This document shows, piece by piece, positions 35,429 to 44,120 of a DNA stretch of 64,000 nucleotides; within the stretch, counting starts at the first letter, position 1; the number at the start of each line of letters is the position of its first letter. The DNA comes from Burkholderia lata (lineage in GTDB: Bacteria; Pseudomonadota; Gammaproteobacteria; Burkholderiales; Burkholderiaceae): contig NZ_CABVQK010000003.1 in NCBI RefSeq assembly GCF_902499335.1, forward strand, positions 372,001 through 436,000. Direction: 5' to 3'. Under the pieces are notes generated by a model. It was not told where the DNA came from. It did no database searches and saw nothing but the letters and a program-made list of their open reading frames with translations. The position numbers and the translations under genes were made by a program.

Positions 35429-36961
35429 TCACGCGGCGGCAATCTGCCGCTCGAATGCCGCTTCCGCCTTCAGGCTGTCGAGATCGCGGCCGATCGTCGC
35501 GACCGCGAGCCGCGTGTTGCCGCGCCAGTACGCGATCGAACAATCGTGCGCGCCGAGGTCGCCATCGATCTCGACACGATCGAATTGCTCCGCATGCCCG
35601 ACATAGTTGATCGTCAGGTCGTAATGCTGGCTCCAGAAGAACGGCACCGCGTCGAACGGCCGCTGCTGCCCGAGCATGTTGCGCGCGGCGACGATACCCT
35701 GCCGCTCGGCGACGACCCAGTGCTCGACGCGAATCCACTCGCCCGTCAGCGGATCGGGCCAGCGCGCGATGTCACCGGCCGCGTAGATGCCGGGCGCACT
35801 CGTCTGAAGGAAGCGGTCGACCGTCACGCCGCGCTCGACGGCCAGCCCCGCGTCCTGCGCGAGCGCCACATTCGGATGAACGCCGATGCCGACCACCACG
35901 AGATCGGCCGGCAGCACGTCGCCGGTCGACAGCGTCACGCTGTCCGGCGTGATCTGCGCGGGCGTCGCGCCGAGATGGAACACGACGCCGTGCGACTCGT
36001 GCAGTGCCTGGATCGTGCTGCCGAGCGCTTCGCCGAGCACGCGCGCCATCGGATGCGCATCGGGCGCGACGACCCGCACGTCGAGCCCGCGCGTGCGCAA
36101 CGCGGCGGCCGCTTCGAGCCCGATGAAGCTCGCGCCGACCACGACGCAGCAACGTGCCGTTTTCAGCTTGCCGATCAGTGCATCGCAATCGGCACGCGAG
36201 CGCAGCACGCACACGTGCGGCAGATCCGCACCGGGCACGGTCAGCCGGTTCGGCTCGGCGCCCGTTGCAAGCAGCAGCACACCGTAGCCGACGCGGCTGC
36301 CGTCGGCCAGTTCGACCGCCTGCCGCGCGGGATCGATCCGCGCGACACGCGCACCGCACCGCACGTCGATGCGATGGTCCGCATAAAACGACGGCGCACG
36401 CAGCGGCAGCCAGTCGGCGTCGGCCGTGCCGGCGAGATAGTCTTTCGACAGGTTCGGCCGGTCGTACGGCGGATCGGCATCGGCGGTGAGCAGCGTGACG
36501 GGATGCGGATAGCCCTCCTGCCGCAACGTCACGGCAGCCGCGATCGCAGCGGCCCCGCCGCCGACGATCACCACCGACGCGGGCAGTCCGGCCGCATTCA
36601 GCGCGGGCAGCGCGGCGGCCGGCCGCGCATCGAGCACGACAGCGCGGCCGTCGCGGCGTTCGACGCGCCAGCACGGCAGCCCGTCGAGCGCCGGCGCGCG
36701 CAGCAGCTCGCCGGTGCGCAGGCAGAACGCCGCGTGATGCCACGGGCAGCGGATCGTATCGCCCTCCAGCAGGCCGTCGGCCAATGGCGCGCCGTAGTGC
36801 GGGCACTGCGCGCCCACGGCAAACAGTTCGTCGGCGCGGCGCACGAGCAGCACCGCTGCGTCGCCGACATGGCCCTCGATCATTGCACCGTCGGCGAGAT
36901 CGTCGAGCGCGATGCCTTGCGTGAGATCGGGACGTGAAGACGAGGAATCGCTTCCGGACAT
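35429..36961 (-). CDS. Rieske-type FAD-dependent oxidoreductase (AIF-like)
   Basis: 510 residues: an N-terminal Rieske [2Fe-2S] domain (Cys53-x-His55 and Cys72-xx-His75, in CPHYGAP and CPWHHAAF) fused to a pyridine-nucleotide-disulfide reductase fold with an FAD dinucleotide site at about 129-142 (VVIVGGGAAAIAAA), an NAD(P)H site near 268-280 (VVVGASFIGLEAA) and the GIYAAGD motif for FAD. The C-terminal reductase_C-like domain is present. This layout is that of ferredoxin reductases of Rieske oxygenases and of AIF-like proteins. No oxygenase genes are adjacent, so the electron partner is unknown. The next gene, divergently placed, is formate dehydrogenase. Confidence 0.9.
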   Translation of the reverse strand: MSGSDSSSSRPDLTQGIALDDLADGAMIEGHVGDAAVLLVRRADELFAVGAQCPHYGAPLADGLLEGDTIRCPWHHAAFCLRTGELLRAPALDGLPCWRVERRDGRAVVLDARPAAALPALNAAGLPASVVIVGGGAAAIAAAVTLRQEGYPHPVTLLTADADPPYDRPNLSKDYLAGTADADWLPLRAPSFYADHRIDVRCGARVARIDPARQAVELADGSRVGYGVLLLATGAEPNRLTVPGADLPHVCVLRSRADCDALIGKLKTARCCVVVGASFIGLEAAAALRTRGLDVRVVAPDAHPMARVLGEALGSTIQALHESHGVVFHLGATPAQITPDSVTLSTGDVLPADLVVVGIGVHPNVALAQDAGLAVERGVTVDRFLQTSAPGIYAAGDIARWPDPLTGEWIRVEHWVVAERQGIVAARNMLGQQRPFDAVPFFWSQHYDLTINYVGHAEQFDRVEIDGDLGAHDCSIAYWRGNTRLAVATIGRDLDSLKAEAAFERQIAAA

Positions 36962-37200
36962 GACATCGCTCCCGCAGAGTCAGGTAACGATCCCATTATC
37001 GGCGTCCCTCATGAAAAGAACAGGTACAGACGCCCCCGCAGCGCACGCAAACACGGACTGTAGCTTGTACGAGATCCATGACGGGCGTAGAACGTCATCA
37101 ACGTTGCGGCGCAACACGCCAGCCGCCTGCAGCGCATGTCGCGGGCCCTGCGCAATCCGCATGCCGCGCGCCTTCCCCCCGTCACCAGGAGTGCTACCCG

Positions 37201-38361
37201 ATGGCCACCGTCCTGTGCGTGCTCTATCCCGATCCCGTGGACGGCTATCCGCCGCGCTACGTGCGCGATGCGATTCCGGTCATCACGCGCTACGCGGACG
37301 GACAAACCGCGCCGACACCGGCCGGCCCGCCCGGTTTCCGGCCCGGCGAACTCGTCGGTTCGGTGTCCGGCGCGCTCGGATTGCGTGACTACATGGAAGC
37401 GCACGGCCACACGCTGATCGTCACGAGCGACAAGGACGGCCCCGACTCCGAATTCGAGCGCCGGCTGCCCGAAGCGGACGTGGTGATCTCGCAGCCGTTC
37501 TGGCCCGCGTACCTGACGGCGGAACGGATCGCCCGCGCGCCGAAGCTGAAGCTCGCGCTGACGGCCGGCATCGGCTCCGATCACGTCGATCTCGACGCCG
37601 CCGCCCGCGCGCACATCACCGTCGCCGAAGTCACCGGCTCGAACAGCATCAGCGTGGCCGAGCACGTGGTGATGACGACGCTCGCGCTGGTGCGCAACTA
37701 CTTGCCGTCGCATGCGATCGCGCGGCAAGGCGGCTGGAACATCGCCGATTGCGTGTCGCGCAGCTACGACGTCGAAGGCATGCACTTCGGTACGGTCGGC
37801 GCGGGGCGCATCGGGCTCGCCGTGCTGCGCCGGCTGAAGCCGTTCGGCCTGCATCTGCACTACACGCAGCGCCACCGGCTCGATGCATCGGTCGAACAGG
37901 AACTCGGGCTCACGTATCACGCCGATGCCGCGTCGCTCGCGGGCGCCGTCGACATCGTCAACCTGCAGATTCCGCTGTACCCGTCGACCGAGCACCTGTT
38001 CGACGCGGCGATGATCGCGCGCATGAAACGCGGCGCGTACCTGATCAACACCGCACGCGCGAAGCTGGTCGACCGCGACGCGGTCGTGAATGCCGTCACG
38101 TCCGGGCATCTCGCGGGCTACGGCGGCGACGTGTGGTTTCCTCAGCCGGCGCCGGCCGATCACCCGTGGCGCACGATGCCGTTCAACGGGATGACGCCGC
38201 ACATCTCCGGCACGTCGCTGTCCGCGCAGGCACGCTATGCGGCCGGCACGCTGGAGATCCTGCAATGCTGGTTCGACGGCAAGCCGATCCGCAATGAATA
38301 CCTGATCGTCGACGGCGGCACGCTCGCGGGAACGGGCGCGCAGTCGTACCGGCTGACGTGA
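37201..38361 (+). CDS. fdh: Formate dehydrogenase, probably NADP(+)-preferring
   Basis: 386 residues of the D-2-hydroxyacid-dehydrogenase-type formate dehydrogenase. Signature segments: VDGYP near the start, VISQPFWPAYLT, TAGIGSDHVDL, the cofactor site GAGRIG at about 200-205, and GMTPHISGTS at the end of the catalytic domain. NAD-dependent homologues have Asp after the second Rossmann strand (YTDRHRL); here it is Gln223 (YTQRHRL), as I recall for the Burkholderia stabilis enzyme that prefers NADP. Formate oxidation would thus supply NADPH. AGGAG precedes the ATG. There is no molybdenum-enzyme link to the YdeP-type gene at 49 kb. Confidence 0.93.
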   Translation: MATVLCVLYPDPVDGYPPRYVRDAIPVITRYADGQTAPTPAGPPGFRPGELVGSVSGALGLRDYMEAHGHTLIVTSDKDGPDSEFERRLPEADVVISQPFWPAYLTAERIARAPKLKLALTAGIGSDHVDLDAAARAHITVAEVTGSNSISVAEHVVMTTLALVRNYLPSHAIARQGGWNIADCVSRSYDVEGMHFGTVGAGRIGLAVLRRLKPFGLHLHYTQRHRLDASVEQELGLTYHADAASLAGAVDIVNLQIPLYPSTEHLFDAAMIARMKRGAYLINTARAKLVDRDAVVNAVTSGHLAGYGGDVWFPQPAPADHPWRTMPFNGMTPHISGTSLSAQARYAAGTLEILQCWFDGKPIRNEYLIVDGGTLAGTGAQSYRLT

Positions 38362-38395
38362 CGCTGCGCGCTGCACCCAACTCGCGGCGGTACGC

Positions 38396-39820
38396 TCAGT
38401 CGACGCAGTAGGCCGCGAGCTTGCCGACGGTCACGACCGCCTGCTCGATCTCCGGCGACCACGGGCTGCTGTAGTTAAGGCGGATGAAATTGCGGTAGCT
38501 GTCCGCGATCGAGAACATGTAGCCGGGGCCGATCGTGATCCCCTGCTCCAGCGCGAGCTGGTACAAGCGCATCGCGTCGACCTGCACGGGCAGTTCGATC
38601 CACAGCACGTAGCCGCCTGCCGGGCTCGAAATGCGCGTGCCTTCCGGGAAGAACCGCGACACCATCGTACGCATCAGGTTCGCCTGCTGCGCATAGGCCT
38701 TGCGAATCCGCCGCAGGTGATGCTCGTAGCCGTCGCGCTCGAGAAACTCCGCGATCGCGAGCTGCGGCAACGACGGCGTCGCGAGCGTGTTCAGAAACTT
38801 CAGCTTCTCGACCTGCTCGCGATAGCGGCCCGGCAGCGCCCAGCCGATCCGGTACGCCGCCGTCAGGCTCTTCGAGAACGACGAGCAATGCAGCACGTTG
38901 TCGTGACGGTCGAACGACTTCAGCGTGCTCGGATGCACGTTGCCGAAGTACAGTTCGTTGTACACGCCATTCTCGATGATCGGCAGGTCGGCTTTCGCGG
39001 CGAACTCGACCAGCTCGCGCTTGCGCTCGTCCGGCATCTGAAAGCCGAGCGGGTTCTGGAAGTTCGGCATCACCATGCACGCGGCGATCGGCTGCGACTT
39101 CGCGATCGCAGCCAGCGCCGCGATGTCGATCCCGTATTCCGGATGCGTCGCCACCTCGATCGCCTTCATCCCCATCCGTTCGATCGCGTGCAGCATCGCG
39201 TAGAACGTCGGCGACTCCACCGCGATCGTGTCGCCCGGCTTCGCAACGGCCTGCAGGCACAGGTTGATCGCCTCCGTCGCGCCGACCGTCACGATGATCT
39301 CGTTCGGGTCCACCGACATCCCGTTTTCCAGGTAGCGGCGCGCGATCTGCCGGATCAGCCGCGGATGGCCGGGCGGCAGCCCGTCCGTCACGCCCCACAG
39401 CGACTTGTCGCGGCCGGCTGCATACGCGTAGCGGTTCAGCTTCTCGAACGGGAACAGGCTCGGGTCCGGATACGGCGAGCCGAGCGGCACAGCGTCGTCG
39501 GTACCGATCGAGCGCAGCGTCGACAGCACGAGCCGGCTCACGTCGACCGACGACGAGATCGCGATCGGCTTCGACGGTCGCAGTTCGCGCACCGGCGCAT
39601 GGCTGTCGTCGCGCCGCAGGTTCACGAAATAGCCGGACTGCGGACGGCTTTCGAGCAGCCCGCGGCTTTCCAGCAGCAGATACGCATGCAGCACGGTCGT
39701 GATGCTGATCCGGTGCTGCTGGCTCGCCTGCCGCACCGACGGCACACGATCGCCGTGTCGATATACCCCTTGCCGGATGAGTCTCTCTATGTCGTTTGCA
39801 AATTTCTCGTAGAGCTTCAT
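38396..39820 (-). CDS. MocR-type GntR regulator with aminotransferase domain
   Basis: 474 residues: an N-terminal GntR winged helix (about 1-70, HGDRVPSVRQASQQHRISITTVLHAYLLLESRGLL) joined to an aminotransferase-like fold type I domain. The PLP lysine is Lys317 in SSFSKSLT. The residue that should contact the pyridine nitrogen is an Asp in most aminotransferases (D-x-x-Y); here the segment reads IENGVYNEL, with Asn284 at that place. The family senses amino acids or vitamin B6. It converges with formate dehydrogenase, 34 bp apart. The target is unknown. Confidence 0.9.
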   Translation of the reverse strand: MKLYEKFANDIERLIRQGVYRHGDRVPSVRQASQQHRISITTVLHAYLLLESRGLLESRPQSGYFVNLRRDDSHAPVRELRPSKPIAISSSVDVSRLVLSTLRSIGTDDAVPLGSPYPDPSLFPFEKLNRYAYAAGRDKSLWGVTDGLPPGHPRLIRQIARRYLENGMSVDPNEIIVTVGATEAINLCLQAVAKPGDTIAVESPTFYAMLHAIERMGMKAIEVATHPEYGIDIAALAAIAKSQPIAACMVMPNFQNPLGFQMPDERKRELVEFAAKADLPIIENGVYNELYFGNVHPSTLKSFDRHDNVLHCSSFSKSLTAAYRIGWALPGRYREQVEKLKFLNTLATPSLPQLAIAEFLERDGYEHHLRRIRKAYAQQANLMRTMVSRFFPEGTRISSPAGGYVLWIELPVQVDAMRLYQLALEQGITIGPGYMFSIADSYRNFIRLNYSSPWSPEIEQAVVTVGKLAAYCVD

Positions 39821-40221
39821 CCGCCTCGCCCCGCCAGCGGTGAACCGGCCTGCGGTGCACGGGCGGCATGGCCGCGCCGGTGCACGAAGCCGGATAGCCG
39901 TGCCCGGGCGTGGGCGTGGGCGTGGGCGTGCCGGTGCGAACCTCGTCCGTTATCGAAATTGAAGGCGGATAGCAATGCGAATCTCATCTAGACAAGGTTC
40001 GGCATCCTACTGCGTCATTTCGACGAATGTAAGTGACAGTTTGGCGAGGAAACGTGAAATCCGGCCGGCGTGGTGAACAGATTCGAACGCGACGGCGCGG
40101 CCCCGCGCGATCGCGCGGCAGCCATTCGCCGGGCACGATGCCGGCACGCGTCAGCGCGGTTTGCCGATGGCCGCGGGCGGCAATCACGCGAAGCCCGGTC
40201 ATGCGCGGGCCGCGCGTGCGC
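39821..40221. other. Intergenic region upstream of the MocR-type gene
   Basis: No gene was recognised. It contains three tandem copies of a 6-bp unit (CGTGGG) at about 39909-39927. The rest should carry the MocR-type gene's promoter and regulator sites, which could not be defined by eye. Confidence 0.5.
39909..39927. repeat. Short tandem repeat (CGTGGG)n
   Basis: Three uninterrupted copies of a hexamer followed by a partial copy, in the region upstream of the MocR-type regulator gene. Such runs can vary in length by replication slippage. Confidence 0.6.
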
Positions 40222-40476
40222 TCAAGCGTCGTCGACGTTGTCCGCGTAGTGATCGATCGCGACCTTGCATTCGTCGAACACCACCGTCAGCAACGCGACG
40301 TCGTTCGACTCGACCCACTTGCGGATCTGCAGGAATTGCCCGGTGCCGAGATCGGCGATGCGGGCCGGATCGTCGGTCGTCACGTCGACGACCGCGATCG
40401 CGCGGTTGGCGTTGCCGGGCAGCGGCGACAGTGTCGCCGCGATGTCGAAGCGCCGGTACGATTGATCGATGCGCAT
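40222..40476 (-). CDS. Small hypothetical protein, 84 aa
   Basis: A soluble acidic protein without signal or membrane segment: MRIDQSYRRFDIAATLSPLPG, then VVDVTTDDP and a C-terminal acidic tail (HYADNVDDA). The frame has the normal codon bias and starts at an ATG after GAGA. It stands first of several small genes on the minus strand between 40.2 and 41.2 kb (one DUF1269-like, one helical). No function is known; membership in a Burkholderia-specific small-protein group is likely but unproven. Confidence 0.65.
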   Translation of the reverse strand: MRIDQSYRRFDIAATLSPLPGNANRAIAVVDVTTDDPARIADLGTGQFLQIRKWVESNDVALLTVVFDECKVAIDHYADNVDDA

Positions 40477-40510
40477 GTCGTTCTCTCGATGCGGTTCGAA
40501 GATGGCGAGG

Positions 40511-40966
40511 TCAGTCGAGCGACTGGCGGAACACCTTGCCGCCGAATCCCGTCACGACGTTGTCGACCGAGAACGGCGTGTCCTCCTTCGCTTCCAGGAT
40601 GACCGAGATGCTGCCGGGCACGAGCCGTGCCGCGATCGTCTCGACGAACGTGCCGTCGAGCAGCGCATTACCGGCCGCTTCCGCGAGAATGCCGGCGCCC
40701 GCACCGGCCGCCATGCCGGTGACCACGCCAAGCGGCCCGGCGAGCAGCCCGAGCAAACCGCCTGCGATCGTGCCGATCACGCCGCCCTTGAACGGCCTCG
40801 ATTCGGCGTGGAGCACCGCGAGCTTGCCGGTCGCGTCCTTCTCGACGACGACGCCGTTCTCGATGTGGAATCCTTCGTTCTTCTCCGACAGCGCCTCGAA
40901 ATCGTTCGCGGCCTGGCGGGCCGTGTCGACGCTGCCGAACACGGCGACGATCAGTTGCTTGGTCAT
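40511..40966 (-). CDS. DUF1269-family membrane-hairpin protein
   Basis: 151 residues. The N-terminal part is a small ferredoxin-like domain (MTKQLIVAVFGSVDTARQAANDF), followed by a glycine-rich hydrophobic hairpin of about 40 residues (GGVIGTIAGGLLGLLAGPLGVVTGMAAGAGAGI) and an amphipathic end. This is the standard DUF1269 layout, and it is the complete counterpart of the hairpin-less 154-residue protein near 32 kb. Function unknown; often stress-linked. A good ribosome site (GAGGTG) lies upstream of the ATG at 40966. Confidence 0.85.
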   Translation of the reverse strand: MTKQLIVAVFGSVDTARQAANDFEALSEKNEGFHIENGVVVEKDATGKLAVLHAESRPFKGGVIGTIAGGLLGLLAGPLGVVTGMAAGAGAGILAEAAGNALLDGTFVETIAARLVPGSISVILEAKEDTPFSVDNVVTGFGGKVFRQSLD

Positions 40967-41034
40967 GCGACACCTCGCTCGGTTGGATGGTCAGTGACAG
41001 CCGCCGCTCCGCATGCGGCACGCCGGAGTTCGAT

Positions 41035-41232
41035 TCAGATGCCGGTGGCCGCCACGCGTGCACGGGCCGCATCGGCATACGCGTGCGCGGCCTCCCGCTG
41101 CAGCCTGGCGACGGACGGCGCGCGCGCGAGCGCCGGATCGGCATCGCGCGTGTCGCGCGCCAGCCGGTAGGCGTCCGACGCCGCGTGCTGCAGTTCGATC
41201 GCCTGTTTCGTTTCAACGGAATGCGTGCTCAT
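41035..41232 (-). CDS. Small helical hypothetical protein, 65 aa
   Basis: MSTHSVETKQAIELQHAASD followed by repeated Ala/Arg/Glu heptads, so one long amphipathic helix or coiled coil; no signal or membrane segment. The ATG at 41232 has a GGAGG site. It lies between a DUF1269-type gene and a psiE-like gene on the minus strand. No family is recognised. The frame's codon bias and its ribosome site make it a probable real gene. Confidence 0.6.
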   Translation of the reverse strand: MSTHSVETKQAIELQHAASDAYRLARDTRDADPALARAPSVARLQREAAHAYADAARARVAATGI

Positions 41233-41286
41233 CCGGCATCCTCCTTGCAGGGACAGGGAACATGCATGCGGCCTGCCGCTCGTGTG

Positions 41287-41736
41287 TCACCTGCGCGCAT
41301 GCGCATCGTCCTCGACATCGGCGACGTCGGCCGGGAAGCGGTGCTGGCCGAAACTCAGGATCAGCACGCCAACTGCGAGCAGCACGATCCCGAACGTCGT
41401 CATCAGCATCCGCTCGGGGCTGTCGGTTGCACCGCGCAATATCAGGTCGCGCGCGAGCGACGTCATCGCAATGAACAGCGGAAACCGCACGGGCAACCGG
41501 CCGAGCCGCAGGTAGCGCACGTCCATCGCGAGCACTTCCAGGTACAGGAACATCAGCAGCAGGTCGGTCAGCGACACCTCGCCCGCGAGCACGACCTTCC
41601 ACGCTTCCTGCGTCATCGCGAACGCGGTCGCGAGCCCGATCACGATCAGCCCGGCCAGTTCGGCTGCATGAAGGAAATGGCCGAAGCGGCGGCGAATGCG
41701 CTCGGCCGGCGAGCAGGAAACGGTGGTCGTATTCAA
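41287..41736 (-). CDS. PsiE-family membrane protein
   Basis: 149 residues with four predicted transmembrane helices and the PsiE (phosphate-starvation-inducible) pattern: HFLHAAELAGLIVIGLATAFA, DLLLMFLYLEVLAMDVRYL, and the loop PVRFPLFIAMTSLARDLIL. The start is a TTG at 41736 that overlaps the stop of the upstream gene as TTGA; the frame has no better start and an N-terminal extension would run through the other gene. Translational coupling to a LysR-type DNA-binding-domain protein is implied. Role unknown. Confidence 0.8.
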   Translation of the reverse strand: MNTTTVSCSPAERIRRRFGHFLHAAELAGLIVIGLATAFAMTQEAWKVVLAGEVSLTDLLLMFLYLEVLAMDVRYLRLGRLPVRFPLFIAMTSLARDLILRGATDSPERMLMTTFGIVLLAVGVLILSFGQHRFPADVADVEDDAHARR

Positions 41737-42110
41737 GGTGACAGTCGCGGTGATGAGGCTTGAACGGCGCCGGGCGGCGGGAAAACCGCGGCGTGCGCGG
41801 CGGCATGCGCGGTATCGTGCGCGTCCGACGCAACCGGCACATCCGGCGCGTGCGGGCCGGCCGCGCCGACCGCCTGCTCGACCGCGGACAGCGTCCGGCG
41901 GCAGCACACGTGGAACGCGTCACCCGCATCGGTGCAGGCAACGTCGTCGTGCTCGCGGCACAGCAGCAGGCGGCAGCCGAGATACCGTTCGAGGCCGTCG
42001 ATCCGTTCGCTCACCTGTGCTTCGTCGAGCTGCAGTTCGAACGCCGCGCCGGCCAGGCCGCCATGCTCGACCACCGCGACATACACACGCATCGCTTCCA
42101 GCAGGTTCAT
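41733..42110 (-). CDS. LysR-like DNA-binding domain protein, no effector domain
   Basis: 125 residues. The first 75 or so resemble a LysR winged helix (LLEAMRVYVAVVEHGGLAGAAFELQLDEAQVSERIDGLERYLGCRLL), but with an Asp/Glu-rich recognition helix and no following effector domain; a His/Ala-rich tail (VASDAHDTAHAAAHAAV) ends the protein. Its stop overlaps the TTG start of the PsiE-like gene by 4 bp, so both are expressed together. It may be a natural single-domain regulator or a truncated gene whose remainder was lost. Confidence 0.7.
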   Translation of the reverse strand: MNLLEAMRVYVAVVEHGGLAGAAFELQLDEAQVSERIDGLERYLGCRLLLCREHDDVACTDAGDAFHVCCRRTLSAVEQAVGAAGPHAPDVPVASDAHDTAHAAAHAAVFPPPGAVQASSPRLSP

Positions 42111-42478
42111 GATGACGCTCCTCGTCGGCGGGCGCAGCGGGACCTAATCTACTGCACGCGGCACGCACGCTCAAGAGCACAGCGCCGCGCGCGCCAGGAG
42201 TACAGCTGTGCGGGCGCCGCTCAAAATCCGGCCCTGTTTGACGCATTCGAATGACAGATTGGCGATACGTGTTCCAAAGACTGGCCGAAGCTGCTAGATT
42301 GCTTGCTCGACGACGTTACGCGGTGCGGGCAGGTCACGCGCCGTGCGGCCGGCCGCCACCGCTGCGGCCCGTTGCGCGAGGTCCGCGCAACGTCCTTCAT
42401 CCGCATGACACAAAGAGAACAGTCGCATGACACAGTTCAACCGTTCGCCTTCGCGCGCCACGGCACTTCCGTCCCGAC
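42111..42478. other. Intergenic region between LysR-like and peroxidase genes
   Basis: No gene seen in 368 bp. The two flanking genes diverge, so this should hold both promoters. No clear -35/-10 pair or OxyR-type site could be assigned by eye. Confidence 0.5.
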
Positions 42479-43540
42479 ATGACTGACCGGCAGGCCACGA
42501 TGCAGACACCTCCCCCGCTCTCCCAAAACGTTCACAGCACGATCACGCGCAGCGCGATCTTCCTCGTGGCGACGATCAATCCCGGCGCCGACCACGCCGA
42601 CACGATCCGTTCATGGTGCGGCGACATCGCCGCGCTCGTGCGCTCGGTCGGCAAGCGCGTACCGGGCGGCAACCTCACCTGCGTGTGCGGCTTCGGCGCC
42701 GACGCGTGGGATGCGCTGTTCGGCAACCCGCGCCCCGCCACGCTGCATCCGTTCCGCGAATTCGGCGCGGGGCAGCGCGTCGCGGTCGCGACGCCGGGCG
42801 ACATCCTGCTGCACATTCGCGCGGAAGCGATGGACCTGTGCTTCGAACTCGCGACGCAGCTGCTCGGCGCGCTCGGCGATGCCGTCACGGTCGTCGACGA
42901 GGTGCACGGCTTCCGCAATTTCGACCAGCGCGCGATGATCGGCTTCGTCGACGGCACCGAGAACCCGGAAGGCCGCGAGGCGGTCGACTTCACGGTGATC
43001 GGCGACGAAGACGCGGAATTCGCGGGCGGCAGCTACGTGATCGTGCAGAAGTACCTGCACGACATGGCCGGCTGGAACGCACTTGCGGTCGAGACGCAGG
43101 AGCGCATCATCGGCCGCACCAAATTGTCCGACATCGAACTCGCACCGGACGTGAAGCCGTCGTGCTCGCACAGCTCGCTGACCACGCTCGACGAGGACGG
43201 CCAGGAAGTGAAGATCCTGCGCGACAACATGCCGTTCGGGCGCCCGGGCGCAGGCGAATTCGGCACCTACTTCATCGGCTACGCGCGCACGCCGGCGCCG
43301 ATCGAGCAGATGCTCGAGAACATGTTCGTCGGCCGCCCGCCCGGCAACTACGACCGCCTGCTCGACTACAGCCGCGCCGTCACCGGCTCGCTGTTCTTCG
43401 TGCCGTCGGCCGACCTGCTCGAAGCACTCGCCGATCGTGCGGCGCCGGCCGCGGACGCCGTGCAGCCGGAAGCGTCGTCAGCCGCGCCGCATCGCGACGG
43501 CTCGCTGAAAATCGGCTCGCTGAAAGGCGTGCCGTCGTAA
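42479..43540 (+). CDS. Dye-decolourising peroxidase with encapsulin-loading peptide
   Basis: 353 residues of the DyP family (B type by similarity). GFVDGTENP at 155-163 gives the distal Asp158; His231 in SHSSL fits the haem ligand; Arg248 in ILRDNMPFG fits the distal arginine. After residue 310 a Pro/Ala-rich flexible linker leads to DGSLKIGSLKG (340-350), which matches the cargo-loading peptides that dock DyP enzymes inside encapsulin shells. The encapsulin gene lies 1 kb downstream on the same strand. The ATG at 42500 is an alternative start. Encapsulated DyP is thought to handle peroxide; the substrate is unknown. Confidence 0.95.
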   Translation: MTDRQATMQTPPPLSQNVHSTITRSAIFLVATINPGADHADTIRSWCGDIAALVRSVGKRVPGGNLTCVCGFGADAWDALFGNPRPATLHPFREFGAGQRVAVATPGDILLHIRAEAMDLCFELATQLLGALGDAVTVVDEVHGFRNFDQRAMIGFVDGTENPEGREAVDFTVIGDEDAEFAGGSYVIVQKYLHDMAGWNALAVETQERIIGRTKLSDIELAPDVKPSCSHSSLTTLDEDGQEVKILRDNMPFGRPGAGEFGTYFIGYARTPAPIEQMLENMFVGRPPGNYDRLLDYSRAVTGSLFFVPSADLLEALADRAAPAADAVQPEASSAAPHRDGSLKIGSLKGVPS

Positions 43541-43730
43541 GGCAACGCGCCAGGGGCAGTCCGGCGCGCAACCCCGCGCCGGGCGTGTCCGGAATGGCCG
43601 CGGCCCGGCTGACCGGAGCACACATGTGGTGAAGGCGTGCTGCGCTGCGCATGGGCACGCCCTCGGCGATACCACCGCATGCAGGCCGTTGCGCGCACCT
43701 GCTTACGCTCCTGACGCTCCGCTCGACGAA

Positions 43731-44120
43731 TCAGCCGACCAGGATATAGAGCCAGTTCTTCGGCAGTGCGCCGCCCGGCCCGTTGCGGCATTCCAGCATC
43801 ATTTCATGGGTGTCAGGGTGCGTGATACCACTACGGAAGGTTTCGATGGCCTTGCGCTCAAGGCGATCGAACGCATTCCCGACCAGGTTGTGCGCCTCGA
43901 GATAAATCGGGCACATCAACTTGAAATCAGGCTTGTTGGCCCGGTGTGAAGCCAGCCGGGTATTCAGATCGCTGGTGATGCCGATATAGAACTTGCTGTA
44001 CTCCGGTTTCATGGCAAGCGAGCGCAACACCTGCTTCAAATGCGAGATGACTGCCTCGTGATTGATGACGCCCGTCTTCAGCATGTATTTGTCTTCGGGC
44101 GAGACGAGTTGTAGTGCCAT
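43731..44120 (-). CDS. GIY-YIG-like protein between peroxidase and encapsulin genes
   Basis: 129 residues from the ATG at 44120, which has GGAGG six bases upstream. The centre reads YSKFYIGITSDLNTRLASHR, close to the YIG half of the GIY-YIG nuclease core, and AFDRLERKAIETF supplies a conserved-looking acidic helix; the GIY half is not obvious. The N-terminal 40 residues are separate. It is encoded opposite to the peroxidase and encapsulin genes and separates them. Its role is unknown, and nothing suggests that it acts in the nanocompartment; it may be an insertion. Confidence 0.7.
   Translation of the reverse strand: MALQLVSPEDKYMLKTGVINHEAVISHLKQVLRSLAMKPEYSKFYIGITSDLNTRLASHRANKPDFKLMCPIYLEAHNLVGNAFDRLERKAIETFRSGITHPDTHEMMLECRNGPGGALPKNWLYILVG

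Noticed and set aside
39909-39927. CGTGGG repeats considered as a CRISPR-like or contingency locus
   Set aside because: Three short units without spacers and outside a coding frame; only a small tandem repeat.
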